Source: Pseudarthrobacter psychrotolerans
GTDB lineage: Bacteria; Actinomycetota; Actinomycetes; Actinomycetales; Micrococcaceae
DNA length: 64,000 nucleotides
Direction: 5' to 3'
NCBI RefSeq assembly: GCF_009911795.1
Contig: NZ_CP047898.1
Span: 3,410,001 to 3,474,000 of the forward strand
The position numbers were made by a program, and so were the translations under genes. Below are positions 27,404 through 36,939 of the stretch, piece after piece (within the stretch, counting starts at the first letter, position 1; every line of letters begins with the position of its first letter). The notes beneath the pieces were generated by a model. It saw only the letters and a list, made by a program, of their open reading frames with translations, searched no databases and had not been told where the DNA came from.

Positions 27404-29086
27404 GTGGCCCACATAGACATTTCCGGTATTGACTACTTCCTTTCCGACGGCACCCAACTGCTCAACGGTGTGACCTTCAAGGTCCCGGACGGCACCAAAA
27501 CAGCCCTGATCGGCCCAAACGGCACCGGCAAAACCACCCTCTTCCGGATCATTTCCGGCGACCTCGTTCCCGACGAAGGCGTTATCGGCCGCTCCGGAAA
27601 CATGGGCATCATGCGCCAGTTCGTGGGCCAGGTCCGGGATGACTCCACCGTCCGCGACCTTCTGGTTTCCGCCGCCCCGCCGGCGCTGGCAGCCGCAGCC
27701 AAGGAAGTGGACGTGGCTGAGCTCGCGATGGTGGAGCACGACGACGAGCCCTCCCAGATGCGGTATGCACAGGCGATTGTGGACTGGGGAGACGCCGGCG
27801 GCTACGACGTCGAAACTGTCTGGGACGAGGTCTGCATGGCCGCCCTCGGACTCCCCTTCGACCGCGCACAGCACCGCCCGGCGTCGAGCCTGTCCGGCGG
27901 CGAGCAGAAGCGGCTGGTCCTGGAAGCCCTGTTTGCCGGCCCCGACGAGCTGCTCCTGCTCGACGAACCGGACAACTACCTCGACGTGCCCGGCAAACGC
28001 TGGCTTGAGGACAAGCTCAACGGGTCCAAAAAGACTGTCTTCTTCATCAGCCACGACCGCGAACTGCTCAACAATGCCGCCGGCCGCATCGTGACCCTCG
28101 AACCGGGCATCAACGGCGCAGGTGCCTGGGTGCACGGCGGCGGCTTTGGCTCCTACGTGGACGCCCGAGCCGACCGAAACGCCCGCTTTGAGGAGCTCCG
28201 CAAGCGCTGGGACGAGGAGCACGTGAAGCTCAAGGAACTCGTCAACATGTACAAAAACAAAGCGGCATTCCGGTCCGACATGGCCAACCGCTACCAGGCC
28301 GCCCAGACGCGCCTGGCCAAGTTCCTCGAGGCCGGGCCGCCCGAAGCTCTGCCGATCGAGCAGAACGTGCGCATGCGCCTGAAGGGCGGCCGGACCGCCA
28401 AGCGCGCCGTCGTGGCTGAAAAACTGGAACTGACCGGACTGATGAAGCCGTTCTCCACCGAAGTGTGGTTCGGTGACCGCGTGGGTGTGCTCGGCTCCAA
28501 CGGCTCCGGCAAGAGCCATTTCCTGCGGCTGCTCGCCACGGGCGGGACCGACCCGGAACGTGAGCATGTCCCCGTGTCCGACGTCGATATCGCCGAAGTG
28601 CCGCACGAAGGCACCGTGAAACTCGGCGCCCGTATCCGGCCCGGCTTCTTTGCCCAGACCCACGTCCGGCCCGACCTCCTGGGCAAGACCCTGTTGGAGA
28701 TCCTGCACCGCGGCGACGAGCACCGGTCCGGCATGGGACGTGAGGCCGCCGCCGGCGCTTTGGACGGCTACGGGCTGGCGTCGCAGTCGGAGCAGAAGTA
28801 CGAGTCCCTCTCCGGCGGCCAGCAAGCGCGGTTCCAGATCCTGCTCCTGCAGCTCTCCGGCGCCACGCTCCTGCTTCTGGATGAGCCAACGGACAACCTG
28901 GACCTGCATTCGGCCGAGGCACTGGAAAAGGCCATCGACCACTTCGAGGGAACCGTCCTGGCAGTCACGCACGACCGCTGGTTCGCCCGCACCTTCGACC
29001 GGTTCCTGGTGTTTGGTTCCGACGGCAAGGTATACGAATCCCCCGAGCCCGTGTGGGACGAAAAGAGGGTTGAGCGAGCCCGCTAA
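27404..29086 (+). CDS. ABC-F family ATP-binding protein
   Basis: Soluble protein with two ABC ATPase domains and no membrane part, about 560 residues. Walker A motifs GPNGTGKTT and GSNGSGKSH, signatures LSGGEQKRLVLEALF and LSGGQQARFQILLLQL, and Walker B LLLDEPDNYLD and LLLDEPTDNLD. The inter-domain linker is about 80 residues and Lys/Arg-rich (RKRWDEEHVKLKELVNMYKN). ABC-F proteins act on the ribosome, as translation factors or antibiotic-protection proteins. Start GTG 27404 (VAHIDISGIDYFL) is preferred over GTG 27377. Confidence 0.9.
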   Translation: MAHIDISGIDYFLSDGTQLLNGVTFKVPDGTKTALIGPNGTGKTTLFRIISGDLVPDEGVIGRSGNMGIMRQFVGQVRDDSTVRDLLVSAAPPALAAAAKEVDVAELAMVEHDDEPSQMRYAQAIVDWGDAGGYDVETVWDEVCMAALGLPFDRAQHRPASSLSGGEQKRLVLEALFAGPDELLLLDEPDNYLDVPGKRWLEDKLNGSKKTVFFISHDRELLNNAAGRIVTLEPGINGAGAWVHGGGFGSYVDARADRNARFEELRKRWDEEHVKLKELVNMYKNKAAFRSDMANRYQAAQTRLAKFLEAGPPEALPIEQNVRMRLKGGRTAKRAVVAEKLELTGLMKPFSTEVWFGDRVGVLGSNGSGKSHFLRLLATGGTDPEREHVPVSDVDIAEVPHEGTVKLGARIRPGFFAQTHVRPDLLGKTLLEILHRGDEHRSGMGREAAAGALDGYGLASQSEQKYESLSGGQQARFQILLLQLSGATLLLLDEPTDNLDLHSAEALEKAIDHFEGTVLAVTHDRWFARTFDRFLVFGSDGKVYESPEPVWDEKRVERAR

Positions 29087-29113
29087 CGCTCTCTCAGTTC
29101 CTGCAGGCTTGCG

Positions 29114-29154
29114 GCAAACGCTCTCTCACCGGTGAGAGAGCGTTTGCTTTTTTT
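29114..29154. terminator. Rho-independent terminator after the ABC-F gene
   Basis: Seventeen-base arms (29114-29130 and 29131-29147) pair perfectly (GCAAACGCTCTCTCACC), followed by TTTTTTT at 29148-29154. Two more copies of GTGAGAGAGYG follow at about 29167 and 29188, so the sequence is also part of a small repeat group. Confidence 0.85.
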
Positions 29155-29207
29155 GTGCAGAAAGTGAGAGAGCGTTTTGTACAGGAAGTGAGAGAGTGCC
29201 TGGTGGC

Positions 29208-29240
29208 GATCATATGATCAAGAATTGCTATCATATGAGC
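29208..29240. promoter_or_regulatory. Candidate operator of the DeoR-family gene
   Basis: Palindrome GATCATATGATC (29208-29219), and a second copy of its core, TATCATATGA (29230-29239), about 21 bp away, immediately before the start codon. Two similar AT-rich sites two helical turns apart fit autoregulation by the encoded regulator. Binding is inferred. Confidence 0.5.
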
Positions 29241-30014
29241 ATGAAGACTGACGAGCGGCACCGCCTGATCGGGGAGCTGCTGCGCCGCAAAGCCGAGGTC
29301 TCGGTGGAAGAGCTGACCCAGGCGTGCGGCGCCTCGGGCGCCACCATCCGCCGCGACCTTGAGCTGCTCGCATTGCATGGCGTGCTGCGCCGGGTCCATG
29401 GCGGCGCCAGGAGCCTCATCGCCGGCGGCGAAAACCCCGGCTACGGCCAGCGCGAACTCGAAGACCAAGCGGTGAAAGTCAGGATTGCCGCCGCAGTGGC
29501 TGGCCTGTTGGGAGAACGCGAGCACGTGTGGCTGGACAGCGGCACCACTGCCACGGAAATTGCCCGCGTCCTCCGCGGGCGCGAACTGACGCTGATGCCC
29601 ATGTCCATGCGCTCCCTCACAACGGTCATGGACGACGACCCGCACGCCGGCCGGCGTCCTGCGCTGCTGCTCCCTGGTGGAAGCCTGGTTCCCGGCGAGC
29701 TGTCGTTCCGCGGCCCGCTCGCGGAAGCCAACATCCGGTCCCTGCGCTTCGACACGGCGGTGGTCACGCCCTGCGCCTTGAACCTCAAGGACGGCCTCAT
29801 GGCCCATGATTTGGACGATGCCGCAGTGAAGCGGGCTGGAATCGACTCGGCGGGACGGGTGATTGTTGCCTGCGCCGGTGCCAAATGGAATGCCACCGCG
29901 GTGGCCCTGGTTGCCCCCTTGGACGCGGTGAACGTGATTGTCACGGACAAAGACCTGAGTGCGGACGAACTCGCACACCTTAACAAGCTCTCGGTGGAAG
30001 TAGTCAAAGCATGA
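29241..30014 (+). CDS. DeoR/GlpR-family transcriptional regulator
   Basis: Sugar-phosphate-responsive repressor type of 257 residues from ATG 29241 (MKTDERHRLIGELLRRKAEV). The N-terminal winged HTH is complete: VSVEELTQACGASGATIRRD followed by LLALHGVLRRVHGGA. The C-terminal sensor domain has DSGTTATEIARVL and IVTDKDLSADELAHL. No Shine-Dalgarno is seen, and the candidate operator abuts the start, so the mRNA may be leaderless. It overlaps the MFS gene as ATGA, so it probably controls that transporter. Confidence 0.9.
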   Translation: MKTDERHRLIGELLRRKAEVSVEELTQACGASGATIRRDLELLALHGVLRRVHGGARSLIAGGENPGYGQRELEDQAVKVRIAAAVAGLLGEREHVWLDSGTTATEIARVLRGRELTLMPMSMRSLTTVMDDDPHAGRRPALLLPGGSLVPGELSFRGPLAEANIRSLRFDTAVVTPCALNLKDGLMAHDLDDAAVKRAGIDSAGRVIVACAGAKWNATAVALVAPLDAVNVIVTDKDLSADELAHLNKLSVEVVKA

Positions 30015-31207
30015 GCATCAACACCAGCATGACCGCCGGACCCTCCCTCCGGGCAGCCGCCGCCGCCACTTTTGTGGTCTTCGGAATCAACGGTTTCGTT
30101 TTTGCCAGCTGGGCCGCCAGGATCCCCGCCGTCACCGAGACGCTGCACCTGACCTCCGGCCAGATGGGCACGCTGCTGCTGTGCACAGCCGTGGGTTCGC
30201 TGCTGGCCCTTCCGACGGCGGGACTGGTGGTGGGGAAGATCGGCACCGCCAATGCGGTGCGCGCCGGCGGTCTGCTGTCAGCCCTGGCCGGGGTGGGTAT
30301 TGCACTGTCACTGTCGGCAGAATCGGTCCCGGGCACCGCGGTTGCACTGTTCTTCTTCGGCATCGGCGTCGGGCTGTGGGACGTGTCCCAGAACATTGAG
30401 GGGGCCGACGTCGAGCACAAGCTGCGGCGCACCATCATGCCCCAGTTCCATGCTGCCTTCAGCGGCGGTGCCTTTGTGGGGGCCCTGATCGGTGCAGGCC
30501 TGTCAACCATCGGTGTCGGCCTGCCGTTGCACTTGCTGGCCATCGCAGGCGTAGTGGTGGTAGTAGCCCTCGTGGCGCCCCGCTACTTCCTCCCCCACCA
30601 CGCCCAGGCCGCCCCGGCGGAGGGTGAGCCGACGGCTGCGAAAGGGCCGTCTGCCTGGCGTGACAGCCGCACCCTGCTGATAGGCGTTGTAGTGCTGGGC
30701 GCAACACTCACCGAAGGCGCCGGAAACGACTGGATCGCCAAGGCCACCGTGGACGGCCTGGGCAGTTCGGAATCCACCGGGGCCCTGATGTTCGCCTTGT
30801 TTGTCCTGGCAATGACGGCGATGCGGCTCTTGGGCGGCCGCGTGATCGACACGTACGGACGTGTTGTAGTGCTCCGGGCCAGCATGGTCGCGGCCACGGC
30901 AGGCCTGTGCCTGTTTGTGCTCGCGGGGAACATCTGGCTGGCCGGCGTTGGTGCTGCGCTGTGGGGTGTCGGCGCCGCGATGGCATTCCCCATGGGAATG
31001 TCCGCGGCCGCCGACGATCCGAAGCATGCAGCCGCGAGGGTCTCGGTTGTATCCACCCTGGGGTATATTTCCTTCCTCGCCGGCCCGCCGTTGCTGGGCT
31101 ACCTGGGTGACCTCACGGGAATCCATCTGGCACTCCTGGCGATCCTCGCCCCGATCCTGGTGGCATTGCTCCTCGCCGGAGCCGCGAGGCCCCTGGTCTC
31201 CAAGTAG
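30011..31207 (+). CDS. MFS transporter
   Basis: Twelve-helix transporter of 398 residues coupled to the DeoR gene by a 4-base overlap. N-terminal helix FVVFGINGFVFASWAARIPA, with the short cytosolic loop VVGKIGTANAVRAGG; central loop rich in Ala/Pro/Glu (about 195-212); second half starting at LLIGVVVLGATLTEGAGNDW. The pattern resembles MFS proteins related to fucose/sugar permeases and drug exporters. The DeoR partner suggests a sugar or sugar-derived substrate, but this is inference. Confidence 0.88.
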   Translation: MSINTSMTAGPSLRAAAAATFVVFGINGFVFASWAARIPAVTETLHLTSGQMGTLLLCTAVGSLLALPTAGLVVGKIGTANAVRAGGLLSALAGVGIALSLSAESVPGTAVALFFFGIGVGLWDVSQNIEGADVEHKLRRTIMPQFHAAFSGGAFVGALIGAGLSTIGVGLPLHLLAIAGVVVVVALVAPRYFLPHHAQAAPAEGEPTAAKGPSAWRDSRTLLIGVVVLGATLTEGAGNDWIAKATVDGLGSSESTGALMFALFVLAMTAMRLLGGRVIDTYGRVVVLRASMVAATAGLCLFVLAGNIWLAGVGAALWGVGAAMAFPMGMSAAADDPKHAAARVSVVSTLGYISFLAGPPLLGYLGDLTGIHLALLAILAPILVALLLAGAARPLVSK

Positions 31208-31250
31208 GGGCCTCCAAGTAGGTAGGCCCCGCCGGCTATAGGCTGGGGAG

Positions 31251-32747
31251 ATGTACAGAGCGTGGCGCGACGGACCGGGCTGGATCAGCCGGGTTGACCG
31301 GCACCTTGTCCGCGGAGTGTCGTCGTTTCCGGGCGGAAACCACGACACGTTCTTCCGCCGCCTCTCCGCGGCCGCCAATGACGGCAAACTGTGGATAGTG
31401 GCAGCCGCGATCATGGCCGCGTTTCCCGGCAAGCCCCGCCGGGCCGCCCTGCACGGGCTGATCGCCCAAGCGGTGGCTTCGGGTGTAACTAACGTAGTGT
31501 TCAAGACCCTGTTGCCGCGGGCGCGCCCGCTCCCCGAGCACCTGCCGGTCTTCCGGTTCGTCCATCCGCAGCCCACCAGCTCGTCCATGCCATCGGGGCA
31601 TTCGGCCTCGGCCATCGCCTTTGCGCTCGGGGCCGGGATGGTCCAGCCGGTTGTCGGTGCAGCACTTGCGCCGGCGGCACTGGGGGTGGCCTACTCCCGT
31701 GTCCATACCGGGGCCCACTGGCCATCTGATGTGTTCTTCGGTTCGATGATCGGCGCCGGGGCAGCGCTGGTGACCCGCAAGTGGTGGCCCGTCCGCCCAC
31801 CGTTTCCCGAGGTGTCCCGCACCGCGGCCCACGCCCCGGAGCTGCCGGGCGGTGAAGGTCTAAGCATCGTTGTGAATACCCTGGGCGGCTCGTTCACGGA
31901 ACAAACAGAAGACGCACTGCAGGAAGTATTCCCAAAAGCGCATATAAAAATGGTCGAGCCGGGAGAGAGGCTCGAGGAGGTCATCCAGGCGACCGTTTCG
32001 CGCCCGGGCACCCGGGCCCTGGGCGTATGGGGCGGCGACGGAACGGTTGGCACTGCAGCCGCGGCCGCCGTCGAACATTCCCTTCCCTTGCTGGTGCTCC
32101 CGGGCGGGACCCTCAACCACTTCGCCCGGGACACGGGGACTGCCAACCTTAGGGACGCTGTGGCAGCCACGGCCGTGGGTGAGGCCGCCCGCGCCGACGT
32201 CGGCATTGTGACCGTGGAACGCGGGCTGGCCGGCAACCCGGAAACAGCTGACCTGGTCATGCTGAACACGGCCAGCGTCGGCCTGTACCCCAACCTGGTC
32301 CGGCGCAGGGAACACTTGCAGCCGGCCCTCGGCAAACCGCTGGCAGGCGTGGTCGCAATGTTCCGTACCTTCGCCGCGGGAACACCCACCACCCTGACGG
32401 TGGACGGCGTGCGGCACAAACTCTGGATCGCGTACATCGGACGCGGCCGCTATTACCCCCGGGACCATGCGCCTTTGTCGCGGCCGGTGCTGGACGACGG
32501 CGTCCTGGATGTCCGCATGATTACTGCCGACGAATCCTTTGCCCGGCTTCGGCTCCTGTGGTCGGTGCTGACCGGCACGGTAGCGACGTCCCGGATCACC
32601 CACTTGCGGGAGGCCACGGAGGTCCGCATTGAGTCGGAGGACTCCCCCATGGCACTGGCGGTGGACGGCGAGGCGCTGGCGGGCGTGCGCAGCGTGCGGA
32701 TCCGGGTGGAGCCGAGCGCACTGACGTACTACTCGCCCCGCACGTGA
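31251..32747 (+). CDS. PAP2 phosphatase - diacylglycerol kinase fusion
   Basis: Bifunctional lipid enzyme of 498 residues. The N-terminal half (about 1-180) carries the three PAP2 motifs: KTLLPRARP, PSGHSAS and SRVHTGAHWPSD. The C-terminal half (about 205-495) is a lipid kinase of the DAGK/YegS type, with GGDGTVGTAA and VLPGGTLNHFARDTG. Such fusions occur in several actinobacteria. Opposite activities, kinase and phosphatase, in one chain suggest recycling of phosphatidic-acid-like or undecaprenyl lipids. The substrates are not known. Confidence 0.92.
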   Translation: MYRAWRDGPGWISRVDRHLVRGVSSFPGGNHDTFFRRLSAAANDGKLWIVAAAIMAAFPGKPRRAALHGLIAQAVASGVTNVVFKTLLPRARPLPEHLPVFRFVHPQPTSSSMPSGHSASAIAFALGAGMVQPVVGAALAPAALGVAYSRVHTGAHWPSDVFFGSMIGAGAALVTRKWWPVRPPFPEVSRTAAHAPELPGGEGLSIVVNTLGGSFTEQTEDALQEVFPKAHIKMVEPGERLEEVIQATVSRPGTRALGVWGGDGTVGTAAAAAVEHSLPLLVLPGGTLNHFARDTGTANLRDAVAATAVGEAARADVGIVTVERGLAGNPETADLVMLNTASVGLYPNLVRRREHLQPALGKPLAGVVAMFRTFAAGTPTTLTVDGVRHKLWIAYIGRGRYYPRDHAPLSRPVLDDGVLDVRMITADESFARLRLLWSVLTGTVATSRITHLREATEVRIESEDSPMALAVDGEALAGVRSVRIRVEPSALTYYSPRT

Positions 32748-32922
32748 GCCGGCTGCGTCCCGGCGGGGACCCCTCATCATCCGTGCGGACTACCCTGATT
32801 CGACCCTGAATCATCCCTGAGACAGGCGAAATCCGGCCCTGCCGTCGGTAGCGTGGAACGTACACACGAAGACTTCCCCGCATCCCGCGGCCAAGCGGCT
32901 GCTGTTCTAAGGAACATTTCCA

Positions 32923-33883
32923 TGATTGAGGCAACAGGCCTGTCAAAGGTCTACGGCAGCAAAACGGCAGTTGACGGCGTCAGCTTCACCGTCAAGGCAG
33001 GGCAGGTAACGGGCTTCCTTGGCCCGAACGGTGCCGGCAAGTCCACCACCATGCGCATGATCATGGGACTGGACCGGCCGACGTCGGGCACGGTCACCGT
33101 CAACGGCCTGCACTACGCCGACCACAAGGCCCCCTGCACGAGGTGGGCGCGCTGCTGGACGCCAAGGCGGTCCACACCAGCCGCAGCGCCTACAACCACC
33201 TGCGGGCCATGGCGGCGACCCACAACATCCCCACGTCCCGGGTGCACGAAGTCATCGAGATGACCGGCCTGGAGGCCGTCGCCCGGAAGAAAGCAGGCGG
33301 CTTCTCGCTGGGCATGGGGCAGCGCCTGGGCATTGCGAACGCGCTCCTCGGCGATCCGCAGACCCTGATCCTGGACGAGCCGGTCAACGGCCTCGATCCG
33401 GAGGGTGTGTTGTGGGTGCGCAACCTGGTCCGCTACCTCGCCGGACAGGGTAAGACGGTTTTCCTGTCCTCACACCTCATGAGCGAAATGGCCCAGACGG
33501 CAGACCACCTGATCGTGATCGGCCGCGGCAGGATCATTGCCGACGCCCCCGTACAGGACATCATTGCGGGCACTCGTCAGGTCAAGACCCTGGTCCGCAC
33601 GTCAGCAGCCACCCAGCTGTCTGCCCTGCTGTCCGGCGATGGCGTCACGGTGGACCAGGGCCAGCCCGAAACCCTGGAAGTGACCGGCCTGGACGCCCGG
33701 CAGATCGCCCAGGTGGCGCTGGATAACCGGGTCCTCGTCTACGAACTCACCCCGCAGCAATCGTCTCTGGAAGACGCCTACTTCGACCTCACCAAGGACG
33801 AAGTGGAATACCACTCACACCTGACCGGCGGTCCCGCCGGCGAGTTCGCTCCGGAAACCGCCCCGGCAACGGCAGGAAAGTAA
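32923..33883 (+). CDS. ABC transporter ATP-binding protein (single-base frameshift)
   Basis: ATPase of an exporter together with the next gene. ATG 32923 starts MIEATGLSKVYGSKTAVDGV, with Walker A GPNGAGKSTT. The frame breaks at the C run 33130-33134 (one base missing); the continuing frame reads LHEVGALLDAKAVHTSRSAY, then signature FSLGMGQRLGIANALLG and Walker B LILDEPVNG. Adding one base gives about 320 residues in one chain. It is followed by the permease after 5 bases, then a two-component system. Confidence 0.9.
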
Positions 33884-33888
33884 GGACG

Positions 33889-34785
33889 ATGACCACCATG
33901 ACTGATACCCAAACTTCCCGTGTCCGCACCACCGCTGGCACCAAGGGGGTTACCTTCACCGGTGTGCTGCGGTCCGAATGGATCAAGCTGTTCTCCCTGA
34001 TGTCCACCCGCATCCTGCTGCTCCTGACACTGGTGGCGATTGTCGGCGTCGGGGCCCTTGCCGTCCTGATCCGGTTCTCGTTCCTGGACGAAATGGCCCG
34101 GCGGGCGCGGGACCAGGGCCACGCCCTGACGCCCGAAATGATGGCGCAGTCCTTCCCGCCGGGATCTGGTTTTGACCTGTACAACCTGCCCAATGCCGGC
34201 CTGCAGATCGGCATCCTGGTGCTGGGCTCGCTGGCCGTCCTGTTCATCTCCTCCGAGTACGCCACGGGCATGATCCGTTCCACCATGAACGCCGTCCCGC
34301 GCCGCACGCCGGCCTTTGTGGCCAAGGCAATCCTGCTCGCCGTAATCTCCTACGTCATCACCACCATCGCCGCCGTGGCCACGTTCCTGATTGCCATGCC
34401 GGTCTTCCAGGGACTGGGCCTGGACCTGGACTGGTCCACGGACGGCGTGCTGTACAGCGTCTTCACGGGCGGACTCTACGTGGCCGGGGTGGCCTTGATC
34501 GGCCTGTCGCTCGGCGCACTGCTGCGCAACTCCGCCGGCGGCATCACCGTGCTGGTGGGCCTGTTCTTCGTAGTGTCCATCGCGGCGAGCTTTATGACCT
34601 TCATCCCGGGTGACTTCTGGAAGTACGTGCCCCAGTACCTCCCCAGCGACGCCGGCGGACGGTTCCTGTCCATTGGCCACACCGACGGCGTCATCGATCC
34701 TTGGCAGGGCGGCCTGGTTTTCCTGGGCTACGTTCTGCTGTTCCTGGTTCCGGCCATGATTGTGCTCAAGAAACGCGACGTCTAG
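33889..34785 (+). CDS. ABC transporter permease
   Basis: Six-helix membrane subunit of 298 residues, ABC-2-like. A first helix after RSEWIKLFSLMSTRILLLLT, a long external segment (about 60-105), then helices including IGILVLGSLAVLFISSEYAT and ending VLLFLVPAMIVLKKRDV. The motif SEYATGMIRSTMNAVPRR is common in bacitracin/lantibiotic-type and multidrug ABC-2 permeases. It forms an apparent operon with the ATPase. The substrate is unknown. Confidence 0.88.
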   Translation: MTTMTDTQTSRVRTTAGTKGVTFTGVLRSEWIKLFSLMSTRILLLLTLVAIVGVGALAVLIRFSFLDEMARRARDQGHALTPEMMAQSFPPGSGFDLYNLPNAGLQIGILVLGSLAVLFISSEYATGMIRSTMNAVPRRTPAFVAKAILLAVISYVITTIAAVATFLIAMPVFQGLGLDLDWSTDGVLYSVFTGGLYVAGVALIGLSLGALLRNSAGGITVLVGLFFVVSIAASFMTFIPGDFWKYVPQYLPSDAGGRFLSIGHTDGVIDPWQGGLVFLGYVLLFLVPAMIVLKKRDV

Positions 34786-34805
34786 GCGGACACTAGGCTC
34801 AGAGC

Positions 34806-36173
34806 ATGAATGAAGCGGCACTCGTGAGGGACGCGCCGGCCAGCCAGGCCGACGCGTCCTTTGCCGAAATCACGGCCAAGCGCCGCGGCCTGCTCCGGCG
34901 GTACTTTTACCAGCGTCCCCGGGTGATGGACTGTGTGGTGGTGTTCAGCTACGCGCTGCTGGTGGCGCCGACCGTGGTGGACGCGATCATGTCCGGCGCC
35001 TGGCTGGCCGCGGCGCTTCTCTTTGCGGTCGCGGGGGCCCTGTTTTTCCGGCGCTCCCACCCAGTGGCGCTGACAGCCTTCGTCGCGGTCATGGAAGTGG
35101 CGGTCACGCTGCTTCACCCGTGGGGATCCAACGTTTCGGCGGGGCTGTGGTTCTCGCTTTACGCCGTGGCCGTGCTGCACACGCGCAGGTTCGCGTTGGT
35201 GGCCATGGCCGCCGCCACGGCACCTCTGGCCCTGTTGTACCTGCTGGCCGCTGTTGGTCCCATGGAGAATTCCTTCATCCACGACGCCGGCGGCAATCCC
35301 GCGGACTTCCACCTCCTGACCAGCATCGCCACCGGCGCCACCATTGCCCTGTCCAACGTCGTTGCCACCGGGATCGGCATTTCGGTGCGCCAACGGCGGG
35401 AGCACGAGCAGGAGATCTCCGCGTGGGCGGCGCGGACGGCCAGCCTGGCGTCCGTCAACGAACGCAACAGGATCGCCCGCGAAATGCACGACGTCGTGGC
35501 GCACTCGCTGACGGTGATGGTCAGCCTCTCCGATGGCGCAGCCGTTGTGGTCCGGAAAAGTCCCGACCGTGCCGGCGAAGTCCTTGGCGAACTGTCGCGG
35601 ACCGGCCGGACGGCGCTGGCGGACATGCGGCGTGTCCTGGGCGTACTCCGGGACGACTCCGGCGGGACGGCGCCGCGGCAGCCCCTCGCTTCCGGCGACA
35701 GCCTGGCGAAGCTCCTGGAAGGCTTCCGCACCGCGGGCCTGCCGCTGCACTACTCGCACACCGGCCCGGCGCTGCCGGACGACGCGGCCTTCCAGCTGAC
35801 GGTGTACCGGATAGTTCAGGAGTCACTGACCAATGTGCTCCGCTACGGCCGGTCGCTGGGACGGGTGGATGTGGCCATTGTCCGGGCCGGCTCCACGGTC
35901 ACCATTGAAGTGCTCGACGACGGCGCCGGCGTCCCGGGTCCGGGCACCTCCGACGGCGGCGGGCCGGGTTCCGGCGGCGGGCCGGGTTCCGCCGGACCCG
36001 GTTCCGGCCAGGGGCTGGCGGGCATGGCCGAACGTGCCCGCATCTACGCAGGCACCGTGGCGGCCGGGCGGCGCGGCCGCGGCTGGCGGGTCTATGCCGT
36101 CCTGAGCTGGCCGGCCGGCGAGCCCGCGGAAACCCACAACCATCCACCCCAACTGCAAGGCACCCGTGACTGA
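34806..36173 (+). CDS. Sensor histidine kinase (HisKA_3 type)
   Basis: Membrane histidine kinase of 455 residues. Four or five helices in the first 190 residues form a membrane-embedded sensor without a large external domain. The dimerisation/phosphorylation segment NRIAREMHDVVAHSLTVMVS carries the phospho-accepting His. The ATPase domain has DDGAGVPG followed by a Gly/Pro/Ser-rich insertion (about 385-402), then GQGLAGMAERARI. It overlaps the response regulator by 8 bases. Position after the ABC exporter suggests envelope-stress or antibiotic sensing (inference). Confidence 0.92.
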   Translation: MNEAALVRDAPASQADASFAEITAKRRGLLRRYFYQRPRVMDCVVVFSYALLVAPTVVDAIMSGAWLAAALLFAVAGALFFRRSHPVALTAFVAVMEVAVTLLHPWGSNVSAGLWFSLYAVAVLHTRRFALVAMAAATAPLALLYLLAAVGPMENSFIHDAGGNPADFHLLTSIATGATIALSNVVATGIGISVRQRREHEQEISAWAARTASLASVNERNRIAREMHDVVAHSLTVMVSLSDGAAVVVRKSPDRAGEVLGELSRTGRTALADMRRVLGVLRDDSGGTAPRQPLASGDSLAKLLEGFRTAGLPLHYSHTGPALPDDAAFQLTVYRIVQESLTNVLRYGRSLGRVDVAIVRAGSTVTIEVLDDGAGVPGPGTSDGGGPGSGGGPGSAGPGSGQGLAGMAERARIYAGTVAAGRRGRGWRVYAVLSWPAGEPAETHNHPPQLQGTRD

Positions 36174-36858
36174 AACCCAACCGATAACCGTCCTGCTGGT
36201 GGATGACCAGCCGCTGCTGAGGATGGGCTTCCGCCTCATCCTCGAGGGCCAGGATGACCTGCATATTGTGGGGGAGGCCTCCGACGGTGCCGAAGCAGTG
36301 CGGCAGGTCCGCGACCTCAACCCGGACGTGGTGCTCATGGACGTGAGGATGCCGGTCCTGGACGGTATCGAGGCGACGCGCGCCATCACGGCCTCCGGGG
36401 CCGGGGCGCGGATCATCATCCTCACCACTTTCGATGTGGACGAATATGCGTTCGCCGGGCTCCAGGCAGGCGCGTCCGCGTTCCTCCTCAAGGACGTGGC
36501 GCCATCGGAATTGATCAGTGCCGTCCGAGTGGTGGCCAGCGGGGATGCCGTGGTGGCCCCGCGTGTCACCCAACGGCTGCTGGAGACCTATGTCCGCGGT
36601 GCTGCCATGCGGGCCCCCTCCGCCGTGTCGCGGGACCCCCTGCTCGAAGACCTCACTCCGCGCGAAACCGAAATGCTCGAAGCCATGGCAGAGGGCCTCT
36701 CCAACGCCGAAATCGCACACCGGTATTTCCTGTCCGAAGCAACGGTGAAGACCCACGTCCGCCGGATCCTGACCAAACTCCACTTGCGCGACCGGGTCCA
36801 GGCAGTGGTTTACGCCTACGAGACCGGCCTGGTGGTCCCGAGCAATCCCGACTACTGA
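36166..36858 (+). CDS. NarL/FixJ-family response regulator
   Basis: DNA-binding response regulator of 230 residues, partner of the preceding kinase. Receiver domain with acidic pair in LLVDDQPLL, phospho-Asp in VVLMDVRMPVLDG, Thr in IIILTTFD and Lys in FLLKDVAP. C-terminal LuxR-type HTH: LTPRETEMLEAMAEGLSNAE followed by SEATVKTHVRRIL. GTG start 36166 inside the kinase end gives translational coupling. The likely target is the upstream ABC transporter. Confidence 0.94.
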   Translation: MTETQPITVLLVDDQPLLRMGFRLILEGQDDLHIVGEASDGAEAVRQVRDLNPDVVLMDVRMPVLDGIEATRAITASGAGARIIILTTFDVDEYAFAGLQAGASAFLLKDVAPSELISAVRVVASGDAVVAPRVTQRLLETYVRGAAMRAPSAVSRDPLLEDLTPRETEMLEAMAEGLSNAEIAHRYFLSEATVKTHVRRILTKLHLRDRVQAVVYAYETGLVVPSNPDY

Positions 36859-36939
36859 CGCTGGCGCGGCCTGCTGACGCACAGCTTCCGCACAGGAAGG
36901 GCCTATGCAGGGGATAGGCGGGACGCGTTGGATGGAGCC

